Below are positions 46,244-54,937 of a stretch of DNA of 64,000 bases, one piece after another. Numbering within the stretch: the first letter of the stretch is position 1; each line of letters opens with the position of its first letter. Both the position numbers and the translations under genes were made by a program. The notes under the pieces are model-generated. The model worked only from the letters and a program-made list of their open reading frames with translations. It had not been told where the DNA came from and searched no databases. Origin of the DNA: Corynebacterium sp. 13CS0277. Lineage in GTDB: Bacteria > Actinomycetota > Actinomycetes > Mycobacteriales > Mycobacteriaceae. The stretch covers positions 1 to 64,000 of the forward strand of contig NZ_PPDL01000003.1 in assembly GCF_002994655.1 (NCBI RefSeq), read 5' to 3'.

Positions 46244-47287
46244 ATGAGCGTGTCGTCCTCGACGTATCCCACCACGGCCCCCGTGGCCGGGTATCCCCAG
46301 CTGCCGCCCCTCGTGGGGCTGCGGGTTGTGGCGGTGCACGCCCACCCTGATGACGAAGCGATCTGGACCGGCGGGCTGCTCGCCGACTTGGCAGCCCGGG
46401 GCGCGACCGTCACCGTGGTGACCTGCACGCTGGGGGAGGAGGGCGAAACGATCGGCCCAGCGCTCGAGCACCTGGTGCAGGCGGAGGCCGACCAGTTGGG
46501 CGGCTACCGCATGGCGGAGCTCGCGGCCGCGATCCGCACCCTGAGTGTGGAGCACCGCTACCTTGGCGGGGCGGGCCGCTTCCGGGATTCCGGGATGGTG
46601 GGCTCCCCGGCGCATGCCGACATGCGCGCCTTCGTCAACAACGGGGTGGCGGCCCTCGATGCGCTCAATGAGCTGCTGGCAGAACTCCAGCCCGACCTCA
46701 TCGTCACCTACGGTCCCGATGGCGGCTACGGTCACCCGGATCACATCCAGGCCCACAACCTGGTCGCCGCGGCGAGCTTCACCCCGCAGCGCACCCTGTG
46801 GGCGGTCACCGACACCGACACCATTGTCGACGGGTGCCGGCAGATCACCTCCTGGCCAAAGACCTGGGTGAACACCCCGGAGGAGATTGCCAGTACCCGC
46901 GAGTGGGATTGCGCGTATCCGCTGTCGCCGGCGGCGTGTGATGCGAAGGTGCAGGCGATGCGGGCGCACGCCACCCAGGTGTGGGTGGCCGACGGTCGGC
47001 CGCACCCGCTGGGTGCGGGGGTGGCGCGGGCGCGGACCACCGCCGCCACGGACAGTGCCCTGGGGGAGCCGCCGGTGGTGTGGGCGTTGTCGAACCTGGT
47101 GGTGCAGCCCGCCTACCCCGTGGAGCACTACGCTGTCGGCGCAGGGCTGCCGCTGCCACAGGGCGCGGTCGATGTGGCCGCGGGGCTCGTCGCCGGCGGC
47201 CAGGTCGTGCCGACGGTGACTGCCGCTGAGACGTCTGCCGCCGCTGTCAGCGCTGCCAGCGCTGCCCCCGGTGGGGAGGGACGGTAA
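46244..47287 (+). CDS. mshB: GlcNAc-Ins deacetylase, mycothiol biosynthesis
   Basis: Zinc-dependent enzyme removing the acetyl group from GlcNAc-inositol, the second enzymatic stage of mycothiol synthesis, the main thiol of Actinobacteria. The 347-residue product has the metal site AHPDDE at 33-38 and GHPDHIQAH at 163-171, plus TCTLGEEGE and the family segment CAYPLSPAACDAKVQAMRAHATQVWV. ATG 46244 has GGAG nine bases upstream. The C-terminal ~45 residues are an Ala-rich tail. Two bases separate it from the next gene, so mshB, the membrane protein and the ferredoxin form one transcription unit. Confidence 0.95.
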   Translation: MSVSSSTYPTTAPVAGYPQLPPLVGLRVVAVHAHPDDEAIWTGGLLADLAARGATVTVVTCTLGEEGETIGPALEHLVQAEADQLGGYRMAELAAAIRTLSVEHRYLGGAGRFRDSGMVGSPAHADMRAFVNNGVAALDALNELLAELQPDLIVTYGPDGGYGHPDHIQAHNLVAAASFTPQRTLWAVTDTDTIVDGCRQITSWPKTWVNTPEEIASTREWDCAYPLSPAACDAKVQAMRAHATQVWVADGRPHPLGAGVARARTTAATDSALGEPPVVWALSNLVVQPAYPVEHYAVGAGLPLPQGAVDVAAGLVAGGQVVPTVTAAETSAAAVSAASAAPGGEGR

Positions 47288-47289
47288 CC

Positions 47290-47895
47290 ATGTCTTCGTC
47301 GAAACGCGCCCGCCGTCGGCGCGACACTGCGGCGATTGCCCAGGGCAGAAGCGAGCATGCGGCTGTGGGCAGCCAACCGGATGAAACCGGAGCCAGCACC
47401 ACCGCCGCATCCACCGACAGCGCCGAGGGTGCCTCCCAGGAGCGCGCCCACCACCCGGACCGGGGAAGTGCTGCCGGGGCGGGGTTGTACTCCCGCGGGG
47501 AGCTCATCACCGCGTTTGTGTGGCTGGGGCTGGGAAGTAGCATCTCTGTGCTGCTGGAAGTGATCTACCTCGGCATGTGGTGGACCCTGCCGGGTGGGAC
47601 CCGGGTGCCGGCGCCGGTGACGATTCTCATCGCGTTCGGTTTCACGATGGTGCTCACCCGCACCGGCTTGTTGTGGACGAAAAATCGCGTGGTGGCCGGA
47701 ATTCCACTCTGGGTGTGGTTGGCAGGGTATCTATCCCTTACTTTCTTCCGGCCGGTCACAGGCGATATTTTAATTCCGGCCGATGTGCGGAGTATTCTGC
47801 TGCTTCTGGCCGGGCTCGCTGGCGGCGGTTGGCCGCTGGTGACGTCCATCATTGATTTCACCCCACAGCACGAACAGACTGAGACGAAACACTAA
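47290..47895 (+). CDS. Membrane protein of the mshB-fdxC operon (Rv1171-like)
   Basis: A 201-residue protein. The first ~70 residues are hydrophilic and charged (SSSKRARRRR, then Ala/Ser/Glu-rich). Four hydrophobic segments follow at about 73-95, 106-123, 133-151 and 160-178, and a short polar tail. Position between mshB and the ferredoxin gene matches Rv1171 and its corynebacterial counterpart. Function unknown. Gaps are two bases before and three after, indicating coupled translation. Confidence 0.8.
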   Translation: MSSSKRARRRRDTAAIAQGRSEHAAVGSQPDETGASTTAASTDSAEGASQERAHHPDRGSAAGAGLYSRGELITAFVWLGLGSSISVLLEVIYLGMWWTLPGGTRVPAPVTILIAFGFTMVLTRTGLLWTKNRVVAGIPLWVWLAGYLSLTFFRPVTGDILIPADVRSILLLLAGLAGGGWPLVTSIIDFTPQHEQTETKH

Positions 47896-47898
47896 AAA

Positions 47899-48216
47899 AT
47901 GACGTACACAATCGCACAGCCCTGCGTTGATGTCATGGACAAGGCATGCGTCGAGGAATGCCCCGTCGATTGCATCTACGAAGGCAAGCGCTCCCTCTAC
48001 ATCCACCCCGATGAGTGCGTGGACTGTGGTGCGTGTGAGCCGGTCTGCCCCGTGGAGGCGATCTTCTACGAGGATGATGTTCCGGACGAGTGGGTCGACT
48101 ACAACGACGCCAACGCCGCCTTCTTCGAGGAGCTCGGTTCCCCGGGCGGTGCGGCGAAGCTGGGCCCGCAGGACTTCGACCCGCCGCTGGTCGCCCAGCT
48201 TCCCCCGCAGGCCTAA
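47899..48216 (+). CDS. fdxA: 7Fe ferredoxin (FdxC/FdxA type)
   Basis: A 105-residue electron carrier holding one 3Fe-4S and one 4Fe-4S cluster. Cysteines: [17 protein letters not shown] at the N-terminus (spacing typical of the seven-iron class) and [23 protein letters not shown] in the second cluster region. The C-terminal ~40 residues ([21 protein letters not shown]) are characteristic of the actinobacterial subgroup. ATG 47899 follows ACTAAAAA, three bases after the membrane protein gene. The redox partner is unknown; cytochrome P450s and reductases are typical. Same place as Rv1177 before dapC. Confidence 0.95.
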   Translation: MTYTIAQPCVDVMDKACVEECPVDCIYEGKRSLYIHPDECVDCGACEPVCPVEAIFYEDDVPDEWVDYNDANAAFFEELGSPGGAAKLGPQDFDPPLVAQLPPQA

Positions 48217-48246
48217 CCCCCGCCCCTGCTCGACACAAGGGGTGGC

Positions 48247-48306
48247 AACACCCGCCGTGGTTGGTGTGCCCCCGGGCACATCCTTCTTCCCGGCGGGTGT
48301 TTGCGT
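48247..48306 (+). terminator. Nested hairpin terminator after fdxA
   Basis: AACACCCGCCG (48247-48257) pairs with CGGCGGGTGTT (48291-48301), with inner TGTGCCC/GGGCACA, followed by a short T-rich stretch. Confidence 0.75.
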
Positions 48307-48454
48307 GCCCGCACCCGGCACACCGCTCGGAAGCGTCTCGTGTGCCGGCAGGCGGGCGGACTAGACTCGAGAAGAGCACATGCCGCACACCTTCACTGCG
48401 ACACAGGTGTCACCACCGGATCCGTCGTGGGGGTGTGCGGTCCTCGTGTGACAC

Positions 48455-48520
48455 ACGAAGTTGTTCAAGAAGAAGCTTGACAAAGAGCTTGAAGAAGACG
48501 TTGTTGAAGAAAGCCGGGTG
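48455..48520 (+). other. A-rich AAG/GAA repeat segment upstream of dapC
   Basis: A compositional outlier: TTGTTCAAGAAGAAGCTTG, then similar GAGCTTGAAGAAGACGTTG and GTTGAAGAAAGCC. It is open in frame with dapC and would add about 22 charged residues (FKKKLDKELEEDVVEESR), but DapC homologues begin later. It may be a leader, enhancer or decayed insertion. Confidence 0.45.
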
Positions 48521-48529
48521 TGCACTGTC

Positions 48530-49639
48530 GTGACGAACCGCATTCCGTTGGGGGAGAGGCTCCCCGACTTCCCGTGGGATTCTTTGGCTGAGGCCACCGC
48601 CACCGCCGCCGCCCACCCGGATGGGATCGTGAACCTGTCCGTCGGCACCCCCGTCGACGAGGTGGCCCCCTCCATCCAGCTGGCCCTGTCGGAGGCGGCC
48701 GCCGCCCCCGGCTACCCGCAAACCATCGGCACGCCCGCCCTGCGGGAGGCGATCGTGGCGGCCTGTGCGCGGCGCTACAACATGACCGGGTTGACGGTGG
48801 ATTCCATCCTGCCGGTCATCGGCACGAAGGAAGCCATCGCCTGGCTGCCGACCCTGCTCGGCGCGGGCCCCGGCCACACGGTCGTCATCCCGGAGGTCGC
48901 CTACCCCACCTACGAGGTGGCGGCCCTGGTGGCGGGAGCGACCCCGCAGCGCGCTGATTCGCTCACCCAGCTGGGGCCCGCCTCCCCGACATTGATGTTT
49001 ATCAACTCGCCGTCGAACCCGACCGGCAAGGTGCTCGGCAAGGAGCACCTGCGGAAGGTCGTGGACTTCGCCCGGCAGCGCGGCACCATCATCCTGTCCG
49101 ACGAGTGCTACCTCGGGCTGAACTGGGCGGAGGAGAAGGCGTACTCGATCCTCGCCCCGGAGGTCTGCGACGGCGACCACACGGGACTCATTGCGATCCA
49201 CTCCCTGTCGAAGACGTCGAACCTGGCGAGCTACCGCTCCGGATTCCTCGCCGGCGACCAGGCGCTCATCCGCGAACTGCTCGAGGTGCGCAAGCACACG
49301 GGCCTGATGATGCCCGGCCCCATCCAGGCGGCGACGGTTGCCGCCCTGGAGGACGACATGCAGGAAGACATGCAGCGGCTGCGCTACGCGCGGCGCCGCG
49401 AGGTGCTGCTGCGGGCCGTGGTGGAGGCAGGTTTTCAGGTGGACTACTCCGACGCCGGCCTGTACCTGTGGGCCACCCGTGGGGAGAACTGCCGCGACAC
49501 GGTCGCCTGGTTCGCCGAGCGCGGCATCCTGGTTGCCCCGGGTGACTTCTACGGCCCGAAGGGCACCCAGCACGTGCGGATCGCGCTGACGGCCAGCGAC
49601 GAGCGCATCGCCGCCGCGGCTGAGCGCCTCACCCGCTAA
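48530..49639 (+). CDS. dapC: Succinyldiaminopimelate transaminase
   Basis: PLP enzyme converting N-succinyl-2-amino-6-ketopimelate with glutamate to N-succinyl-LL-diaminopimelate in the lysine and peptidoglycan pathway. The 369-residue length suits DapC. Fold-type I motifs: SVGTPVDEVAPSIQLAL, YPQTIGTPALREAI, FINSPSNPTGKVLG, DECYLGLNW and the PLP-Lys site IHSLSKTSNLASYRSGF; then MMPGPIQAAT and GILVAPGDFYGPKGTQHVRIAL. GTG 48530 is preferred because family N-termini start there; the frame continues upstream through an odd A-rich segment to TTG 48461. dapD and dapE lie downstream in the window. Confidence 0.94.
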   Translation: MTNRIPLGERLPDFPWDSLAEATATAAAHPDGIVNLSVGTPVDEVAPSIQLALSEAAAAPGYPQTIGTPALREAIVAACARRYNMTGLTVDSILPVIGTKEAIAWLPTLLGAGPGHTVVIPEVAYPTYEVAALVAGATPQRADSLTQLGPASPTLMFINSPSNPTGKVLGKEHLRKVVDFARQRGTIILSDECYLGLNWAEEKAYSILAPEVCDGDHTGLIAIHSLSKTSNLASYRSGFLAGDQALIRELLEVRKHTGLMMPGPIQAATVAALEDDMQEDMQRLRYARRREVLLRAVVEAGFQVDYSDAGLYLWATRGENCRDTVAWFAERGILVAPGDFYGPKGTQHVRIALTASDERIAAAAERLTR

Positions 49640-49751
49640 CACAGCACGCGCGCCGTGACCGCTGCGCGGTGGTGGCACACCGCTGTGTCCGCCGCGCGCT
49701 GCGTTGTTCCCTGTCCATCCCCCTCGTTTCACAGAAAATCGGCTGTATCCC

Positions 49752-50309
49752 ATGACCGCTCCCACCCCACACACCCGCCGCGCGGGAGTCGTGCAATTCA
49801 TCAAATTTGGGTTGGTTGGCGGATCCGGAGTCATCGTCAACATGATTGTCACGGTGATCGCCACCAAGATTCTGCTGTGGACGGCGGCGCTCAGCCCGAA
49901 GGACCCCTTCTTCAACCTGCTGGGCAGCCAGTTCCACGTCCGCTGGTACCACGTGATCGTCACCATCGCGTTCCTCGCGGCAAACACCTGGAACTACCAG
50001 CTCAATCGCATGTGGACGTTTAAGGCGGATAACCGGAAGAGCTGGCTGCGGGAATTCTTCCCCTTCCTCGCCACCGGCATTGGTAGCTTCCTGCTCAGCC
50101 AGGTGGTCATCACCCTGCTGATGAACCCGACGTCCCCGCTGCACCTGCCGGCGCACATCCTGGATGATTCCACGGGGCTGCGGACGATGTTCTACTGGGC
50201 GACACTCATCAGCATTGTGGTGGCGATGCCGGTGAACTACATCGTCAACCGCCTGTGGACGTTCAAGGGCACCGGCCCCGTCATCGTCGTCGAGTCCGAC
50301 CCCCGCTAA
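49752..50309 (+). CDS. GtrA-family membrane protein
   Basis: A 185-residue protein with four membrane segments of the GtrA family, usually flippases for polyprenyl-linked sugars or related envelope lipids. Family signatures: QFIKFGLVGGSGVIVNMIVTVIA, FLAANTWNYQLNRMWTFK and the repeat NYIVNRLWTFKG at the C-terminus. ATG 49752 is used; the open frame begins slightly earlier at 49704. The ribosome-binding site is weak. No glycosyltransferase is adjacent, so the substrate is unknown. A perfect 14-bp stem follows the stop. Confidence 0.9.
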   Translation: MTAPTPHTRRAGVVQFIKFGLVGGSGVIVNMIVTVIATKILLWTAALSPKDPFFNLLGSQFHVRWYHVIVTIAFLAANTWNYQLNRMWTFKADNRKSWLREFFPFLATGIGSFLLSQVVITLLMNPTSPLHLPAHILDDSTGLRTMFYWATLISIVVAMPVNYIVNRLWTFKGTGPVIVVESDPR

Positions 50310-50329
50310 CCGCAGCCCACTTCTGTCAC

Positions 50330-50364
50330 CCGCGACCCCACGCCCTGTGCGCGTGGGGTCGCGG
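50330..50364 (+). terminator. 14-bp perfect stem terminator after the gtrA-like gene
   Basis: CCGCGACCCCACGC and its complement around a 7-base loop, 20 bases after the stop. Confidence 0.75.
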
Positions 50365-50467
50365 TGCTGTCTGTGCTGTCTGTGGTGGTGCGTGTGGTGG
50401 TGGGGGTCATGGGGTGTGGTCGTGTGGGGCGGCACCGCGGGGTGCGTGGGCGGCAGGGGCGATGGCC

Positions 50468-50473
50468 TAGAGT
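50468..50473 (+). promoter_or_regulatory. -10 box of the YdcF-like gene
   Basis: TAGAGT ends eight bases before ATG 50482, indicating a leaderless or near-leaderless transcript. Confidence 0.55.
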
Positions 50474-50481
50474 AAATCCCC

Positions 50482-51573
50482 ATGGGTGTTTTCCTCTTCG
50501 AGGCGCTACTGCTTGCGCTTGTCGCCGTGATGATCCTCCGGGAGCCGCGCCGGGTGCGCATCGGTTTTGTGCTGCTGTTCGGCCTGACACTGCTGGTGCC
50601 GATGGTGCTGCTGCGCACCGCCGGGTGGACGCTGCAGGCGGTGGAGTCTTTCGTCGACGACCCGGAGACAGTCTCCGTGGTGGGGCTGCTGGCGATGCTG
50701 GCTATCGGGGCGCTCATCATCGTGGTGTTCATCGGGATTCTCATCGCTAATGGGGTGATGATGATCCGGCGGGAATCCTTCGCCCCGGCGCACGTGCTCT
50801 CCTTGGGGCTGGGGGTGGGGCTGGCCGGCTACCTGGTGGCGGGCATGCTCGCCGTGTGGGCAGGCTTCCTGCAGGTCGCCCTGTGGCTGCTCATGATGAT
50901 CTTCCCGATCTATTGCTTCGCGTTCTCCCTGGTCGCCTACATCCTGTGGGCGTGGCTCTACGGCCGGCTTGTGCCGTGGATGTCGAAATCTCCCGAGTTC
51001 GTGGTGGTCCTCGGCGCCGGTGTGGCCCACGGGGTGCGCCCGCTGCTCGCGAGCCGCATCCGCACAGCCATGGCGGTGGCCGATAAGCACCAGGCGGTGT
51101 TGGTGTGTTCCGGGGGGCAGGGGCCGGACGAGCCGACGAGTGAGGCGGCCGCCATGGCGGACTGGGCCGCAGACCACGGCTTCCCCCGGGAGCGGATCCT
51201 GCTCGAGGACCGGTCGACGACCACGGAGGAAAACCTGCGGTTCACCGCCGATGTCCTCAACGAGGAACTCGCGCGCCGGCGCGCCAGCGATCCTGCGAAC
51301 GCACCCGTCCCCGGCACCCGCCCCCGGGGGATCGCGGTGGTGAGCTCGAATTACCACGCGTTCCGCGCGGCGCTGCTCATGCGGCGCATGGGCATCCCCG
51401 GCTATACGGTGGGCGCGCCGGTGGCGCGCTACTACTGGCCGAGCGCGATGATGCGGGAGTTCGTGGCCGTCTGCCGCGACCACCGGGGGGTCACGATCAC
51501 CCTGGCGGTGTTGAGTTGTATCCCCCTCGAGCTCACCTTCCTCATGACGGTGGCGAGCCTGCTGGGGATGTAG
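50482..51573 (+). CDS. YdcF/SanA-like DUF218 membrane protein
   Basis: A 363-residue protein. The first ~170 residues hold about five hydrophobic segments; the rest is a DUF218 domain with the pattern FVVVLGAGVAHGVRPLLASRIRTAM, LVCSGGQGPDEPTSEAAAMADW, ILLEDRSTTTEENLRF and VVSSNYHAFRAALLMRRMG. DUF218 proteins (YdcF, SanA, ElyC) affect envelope synthesis or bind S-adenosylmethionine; the role here is unknown. A final hydrophobic helix lies near the C-terminus. ATG 50482 follows its -10 box. Convergent with dapD. Confidence 0.88.
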   Translation: MGVFLFEALLLALVAVMILREPRRVRIGFVLLFGLTLLVPMVLLRTAGWTLQAVESFVDDPETVSVVGLLAMLAIGALIIVVFIGILIANGVMMIRRESFAPAHVLSLGLGVGLAGYLVAGMLAVWAGFLQVALWLLMMIFPIYCFAFSLVAYILWAWLYGRLVPWMSKSPEFVVVLGAGVAHGVRPLLASRIRTAMAVADKHQAVLVCSGGQGPDEPTSEAAAMADWAADHGFPRERILLEDRSTTTEENLRFTADVLNEELARRRASDPANAPVPGTRPRGIAVVSSNYHAFRAALLMRRMGIPGYTVGAPVARYYWPSAMMREFVAVCRDHRGVTITLAVLSCIPLELTFLMTVASLLGM

Positions 51574-51591
51574 CTGGGCGCTGCCGCACAC

Positions 51592-51698
51592 ACGACAACC
51601 TCCGCACGCACCCACCTTCTCCTCATCCCCGCACAGCCCGCACAGGGACGGCTGGTGGGGGAAGCAAGGGGAGAAGGGGGTTGTGCGGAGGTTGTCGT
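51592..51698. terminator. 16-bp perfect inverted repeat with inner stem, between ydcF-like and dapD
   Basis: ACGACAACCTCCGCAC (51592-51607) pairs perfectly with 51683-51698. Inside, CCTTCTCC pairs with GGAGAAGG. The ~75-base arm between convergent genes is larger than the other terminators in this window. Confidence 0.75.
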
Positions 51699-51746
51699 CT
51701 CTGCGCGTCCTTGTGTGTTCGGCCGCGCGTGCCGCAGGGGCGCGTC

Positions 51747-52730
51747 TTAGTTGGCGTGCAGGGCCTCGTTGAGCTCGACTGCGGCGGACTTCCACGGCAC
51801 GGCCTCAATCGCGCCGCTCAGGGAGTTGCGGCGGTAGAGGATGTTGGAGGCGCCGGAGAGTTCGGCGGCCTTGACGGCGTCGCCGGCGGCCACGCCGAGG
51901 GCCTCGGCGACGGCACCGGTGGCGATCACCTTGGAGCCGGCGGTGACGTAGAGGCCAGCTTCGACGACGCAGTCGTCGCCCAGGGAGATACCGCAGCCGG
52001 AGTTCGCGCCGAGCAGGCAGCGCTTGCCCAGGGAGATGACCTGCTTGCCGCCGCCGGACAGGGTGCCCATGATGGAGGCGCCGCCGCCGATGTCGGAGCC
52101 GTCATCGACGACCACGCCCGCGGAGATCCGGCCCTCGACCATGGAGTTGCCGAGAGTGCCGGCGTTGAAGTTGACGAAGCCTTCGTGCATGACGGTGGTG
52201 CCGGGGGCCAGGTGGGCGCCGAGGCGGACGCGGTCGGCGTCGCCAATGCGCACCCCGGAGGGCATGACGTAGTCGACCATGCGGGGGAACTTGTCGACGG
52301 AGTAGACGGTGACGGGGCCGCGGGCGCTGAGCTTGGCGCGGGTGAGCTCAAATCCGTCGACGGCGCAGGGGCCGAAGTTGGTCCACACGACGTTCGTCAA
52401 CAGCCCAAACACGCCGTCGAGGTTCTGGCCGTGGGGGCGCACCAGCCGGTGGGACAGCAGGTGGAGGCGCAGGTAGGCGTCGCACGCGTCGACGGGGGCG
52501 TCCTCGAGGGAGGCGATGCTCGTGTGGATGGCCACGCGGCGGGTACCGCGGTCAGCGTCCTCGCCGACCAGTGCCGCAAGCCCGGCAGGCGCCTCGGCGG
52601 GGAAGGAGTCGAGGAATTCGGTGCCGGTGACCCCGGGGCCCTTGTCGAGTTCGGGGGCGGGGAACCAGCAGTCGAGAACAGTATCGTCGGCCGTGAGGGT
52701 GGCCAGGCCGTATGCGTGTGCGGTAGTCAT
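51747..52730 (-). CDS. dapD: Tetrahydrodipicolinate N-succinyltransferase
   Basis: Transfers succinyl from succinyl-CoA to tetrahydrodipicolinate in the lysine/diaminopimelate pathway. The 327-residue actinobacterial-type DapD has an N-terminal alpha/beta domain ([34 protein letters not shown]) and a left-handed beta-helix with hexapeptide repeats: [67 protein letters not shown] and [22 protein letters not shown] 52730 follows TAGAGT by seven bases (leaderless). A shorter-tailed paralogue lies beyond aroP. Confidence 0.95.
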   Translation of the reverse strand: MTTAHAYGLATLTADDTVLDCWFPAPELDKGPGVTGTEFLDSFPAEAPAGLAALVGEDADRGTRRVAIHTSIASLEDAPVDACDAYLRLHLLSHRLVRPHGQNLDGVFGLLTNVVWTNFGPCAVDGFELTRAKLSARGPVTVYSVDKFPRMVDYVMPSGVRIGDADRVRLGAHLAPGTTVMHEGFVNFNAGTLGNSMVEGRISAGVVVDDGSDIGGGASIMGTLSGGGKQVISLGKRCLLGANSGCGISLGDDCVVEAGLYVTAGSKVIATGAVAEALGVAAGDAVKAAELSGASNILYRRNSLSGAIEAVPWKSAAVELNEALHAN

Positions 52731-52737
52731 GCGCGAC

Positions 52738-52743
52738 ACTCTA
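52738..52743 (-). promoter_or_regulatory. -10 box of dapD
   Basis: Read on the minus strand, TAGAGT ends seven bases before ATG 52730, supporting a leaderless dapD mRNA. Confidence 0.55.
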
Positions 52744-52986
52744 CCGCACGGCCGGCGGGCCGGAACCCACCACCCATCCGCCCCCGCGGCAGCACTCCCG
52801 CAGCCTCCGCGTGCGGCCGGCGCACCAACCCACCCGCGGGCCCTCGCAGGCTCTCGCAGGCCCCCGCAGGCCCGCGCATGCTCCGCCCAGCACCGGCAGG
52901 TGCCTGACGCGGCCACCGCCGCAGGAGCGTGTCAGCCACGCTGTGCCTGCCCCGTGGCGTGCGCCCAGGGGGCGGGTGTGGGGAAT
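52744..52986. other. Intergenic region upstream of dapD
   Basis: No gene. It contains three 10-bp near-repeats of CTCGCAGG(CT) at 52843-52870. Otherwise unremarkable. Confidence 0.4.
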
Positions 52987-53060
52987 GAAAAAACCACCGC
53001 CGGCAATCCACAGTGTCGGCGCGTGCGGGGCACACGGGACACGGAGTGTGCCGGCGGTGG
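52987..53060 (-). terminator. Terminator of aroP
   Basis: CCACCGCCGGCA (52994-53005) pairs with TGCCGGCGGTGG (53049-53060). On the minus strand it is followed by seven T. It lies 75 bases after the aroP stop. Confidence 0.88.
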
Positions 53061-53134
53061 GAGAGGCAGTGGGGGAGGACTCGTCTCACGGGGACGGCTC
53101 CCCTTTTAAGGGCGGGAGGTGGGCCGTGCGCCGT

Positions 53135-54562
53135 TTAGGCGGTGGCGTCCTCCAGCTCGACGACGTCGTGGGTGTACTTGTCGTTGTTGCGGCCCGGGGC
53201 GAGGAAGCTCAAGGCGGCGAGCACCACGGCGAGGACGACGACGGCGATCACCTGGCTGCGGCTGGCCGCATCGAAGAGCATGAGCACGGTGAGCGCGATG
53301 AGCATCGCGACGGTAATCCACGGCAGCACCGGGTACGCCCACATGCGGACCTTCATCGGGCGGCCCGCGGCCGCGGCCTCAGCTTCGAGCTCGGGGCGGA
53401 GCTTGATCTCCGACAGGCAGGTCATGAACCAGATGACGATGAGGCAGCCGCCGACCGCGTTGAACAGCAGGCCGATGAGGGTCTTCTGGTCGGAGAACTG
53501 CAGCGCCACGGACACGAACGCGAAGAACACCGACAGCATGACCGCGTAGAGCGGCACACCATCCTTGGTGGTGCGGGCGAAGAACTGCGGGGCGTCGCCG
53601 CGCTTGGCCAGGGAGAACACGAAGCGGGAGGTGCCGTAGAACTGGGCGTTGAATGCCGACAGCAGCGACAGGACGATGACACCCTCCATGAGGCCGACGA
53701 CGCCGGGGATGTGCGCCATCTCCAGGATGAGGGTGAACGGCGACTCGGAGGCGTCGGAGGCGCCACCGATCTGGTCGTAGGGCAGCAGGAAGCAGATGAC
53801 CAGCACCGCGCCCAGGTAGAACAGGGAGATACGCCAGATGGTGGACCGCACCGCGGTCTTGATGGACTCGGACGGCTTATCGGACTCCGCGGCCGCGATC
53901 GTCACCAGCTCGATGCCGCCGAAGGCGAAGGCGACGGCCAGCAGGCCGCCGGCGACGCCGGCGATGCCGTTCGGCATGAAGCCGTGGTCACCGATGAAGT
54001 TCGACAGGCCGACGGGTTCCGTGTCGGGCAGGACGCCGAAGATGAGGGCGACGCCGACGACGAGGAAGATGGCGATGACGGCGATCTTGATGAACGCGAA
54101 CCAGAACTCGAATTCGCCGAAGCCGCGCACCGCAGACAGGTTGACGATGGAGAAGAACACCACGCACACCAGGGCCGGGATCCACGGTTCGACGCCGAAC
54201 CAGTGGCCCATGATGGCCGAGGCGCCGGTCATTTCCGCGCCCATCACCATGGTGAGCATGAACCAGTACAGCCAGCCCAGGGTGAAGCCGGCCCAGTGGC
54301 CGAATGCCATCTGCCCGTACGTGGAGAACGAGCCCGGGGCGGGGCGGGCGGCAGCCATCTCGCCAAGCATCTGCATGACGAACACGACAATGGCGCCCGC
54401 GAAGATGTAGGCCAGGAGGACGGCGGGGCCGGCGATCTGGATGCCGACACCGGTGCCGAGGAACAGGCCGGCGCCGATCGCCGAGCCCAGGCCCATCATC
54501 GTCAGGTGGCGGGTTTTCAGGCCCGAACCCAACTTGGTGTTGTGTTGCTTGCTTGCAGTCAT
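53135..54562 (-). CDS. aroP: Amino-acid permease, probably aromatic (AroP)
   Basis: A 475-residue APC-superfamily permease with twelve membrane segments. Motifs: GLKTRHLTMMGLGSAIGAGLFLGTG at the first helix, LGEMAAARPAPGSFSTYGQMAFGHWAGFTLGWLYWF, the GIELVTIAAAESDKP segment and NAQFYGTSRFVFSLAKRGDAPQFF. These mark the AroP/CycA/AnsP group. The name rests on the conserved corynebacterial position between dapD and its paralogue; glycine/alanine or GABA specificity cannot be excluded. ATG 54562 follows TAACCT by six bases on the coding strand. Confidence 0.85.
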   Translation of the reverse strand: MTASKQHNTKLGSGLKTRHLTMMGLGSAIGAGLFLGTGVGIQIAGPAVLLAYIFAGAIVVFVMQMLGEMAAARPAPGSFSTYGQMAFGHWAGFTLGWLYWFMLTMVMGAEMTGASAIMGHWFGVEPWIPALVCVVFFSIVNLSAVRGFGEFEFWFAFIKIAVIAIFLVVGVALIFGVLPDTEPVGLSNFIGDHGFMPNGIAGVAGGLLAVAFAFGGIELVTIAAAESDKPSESIKTAVRSTIWRISLFYLGAVLVICFLLPYDQIGGASDASESPFTLILEMAHIPGVVGLMEGVIVLSLLSAFNAQFYGTSRFVFSLAKRGDAPQFFARTTKDGVPLYAVMLSVFFAFVSVALQFSDQKTLIGLLFNAVGGCLIVIWFMTCLSEIKLRPELEAEAAAAGRPMKVRMWAYPVLPWITVAMLIALTVLMLFDAASRSQVIAVVVLAVVLAALSFLAPGRNNDKYTHDVVELEDATA

Positions 54563-54891
54563 GTGGTCAGGTTAGCCGGTAGCTGTGGGAGACGTGAATT
54601 TTTCCTGTCAACGACTCGCCGCAGCCCACCCCCACGGGGGTAAGAAAAACTTGGGTGCCTGAAGAATGTCTTCATCCGCTGCTGCCCAGCTGCGGCGACA
54701 CCCCCACCCCACGCGCGTGCGGTGGAGGTGGCACCCGGCGCGCAGACCCCAGCGCGCGGGTGAAGAAACTGCACACAACAGCTCGAGAGCCCGAGAACCC
54801 GAGGGCCCGAGTCCTGGGCGCAGGCAGTCCCTCAGCTACCCACCCACCTGTGCTGCAGCGCGCCCCCGGCAGGCACCTCCCGACAACGCAG
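54563..54891. other. Intergenic region aroP / dapD2
   Basis: About 330 bases with no gene. Next to the aroP -10 box is AGGTTAGCC, which resembles half of an iron-regulator (DtxR) site but lacks the other half. Confidence 0.4.
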
Positions 54892-54924
54892 CGCGCCCCG
54901 CAGCCGGTGGCGGTGCGGGGCGCG
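54892..54924 (-). terminator. Hairpin after the dapD paralogue
   Basis: CGCGCCCCGCA pairs perfectly with TGCGGGGCGCG over an 11-base loop, 14 bases after the stop. No U-run. Confidence 0.65.
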
Positions 54925-54937
54925 GGGAGACGCAGAC

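Noticed and set aside
54575..54595. AGGTTAGCC near the aroP promoter as a DtxR iron box
   Set aside because: Only one half resembles the known 19-bp palindrome; the second half does not match.
52811..54643. A 610-codon plus-strand frame opposite aroP
   Set aside because: Antisense to a clear twelve-helix permease, with a highly charged Asp/Glu/Gln product.
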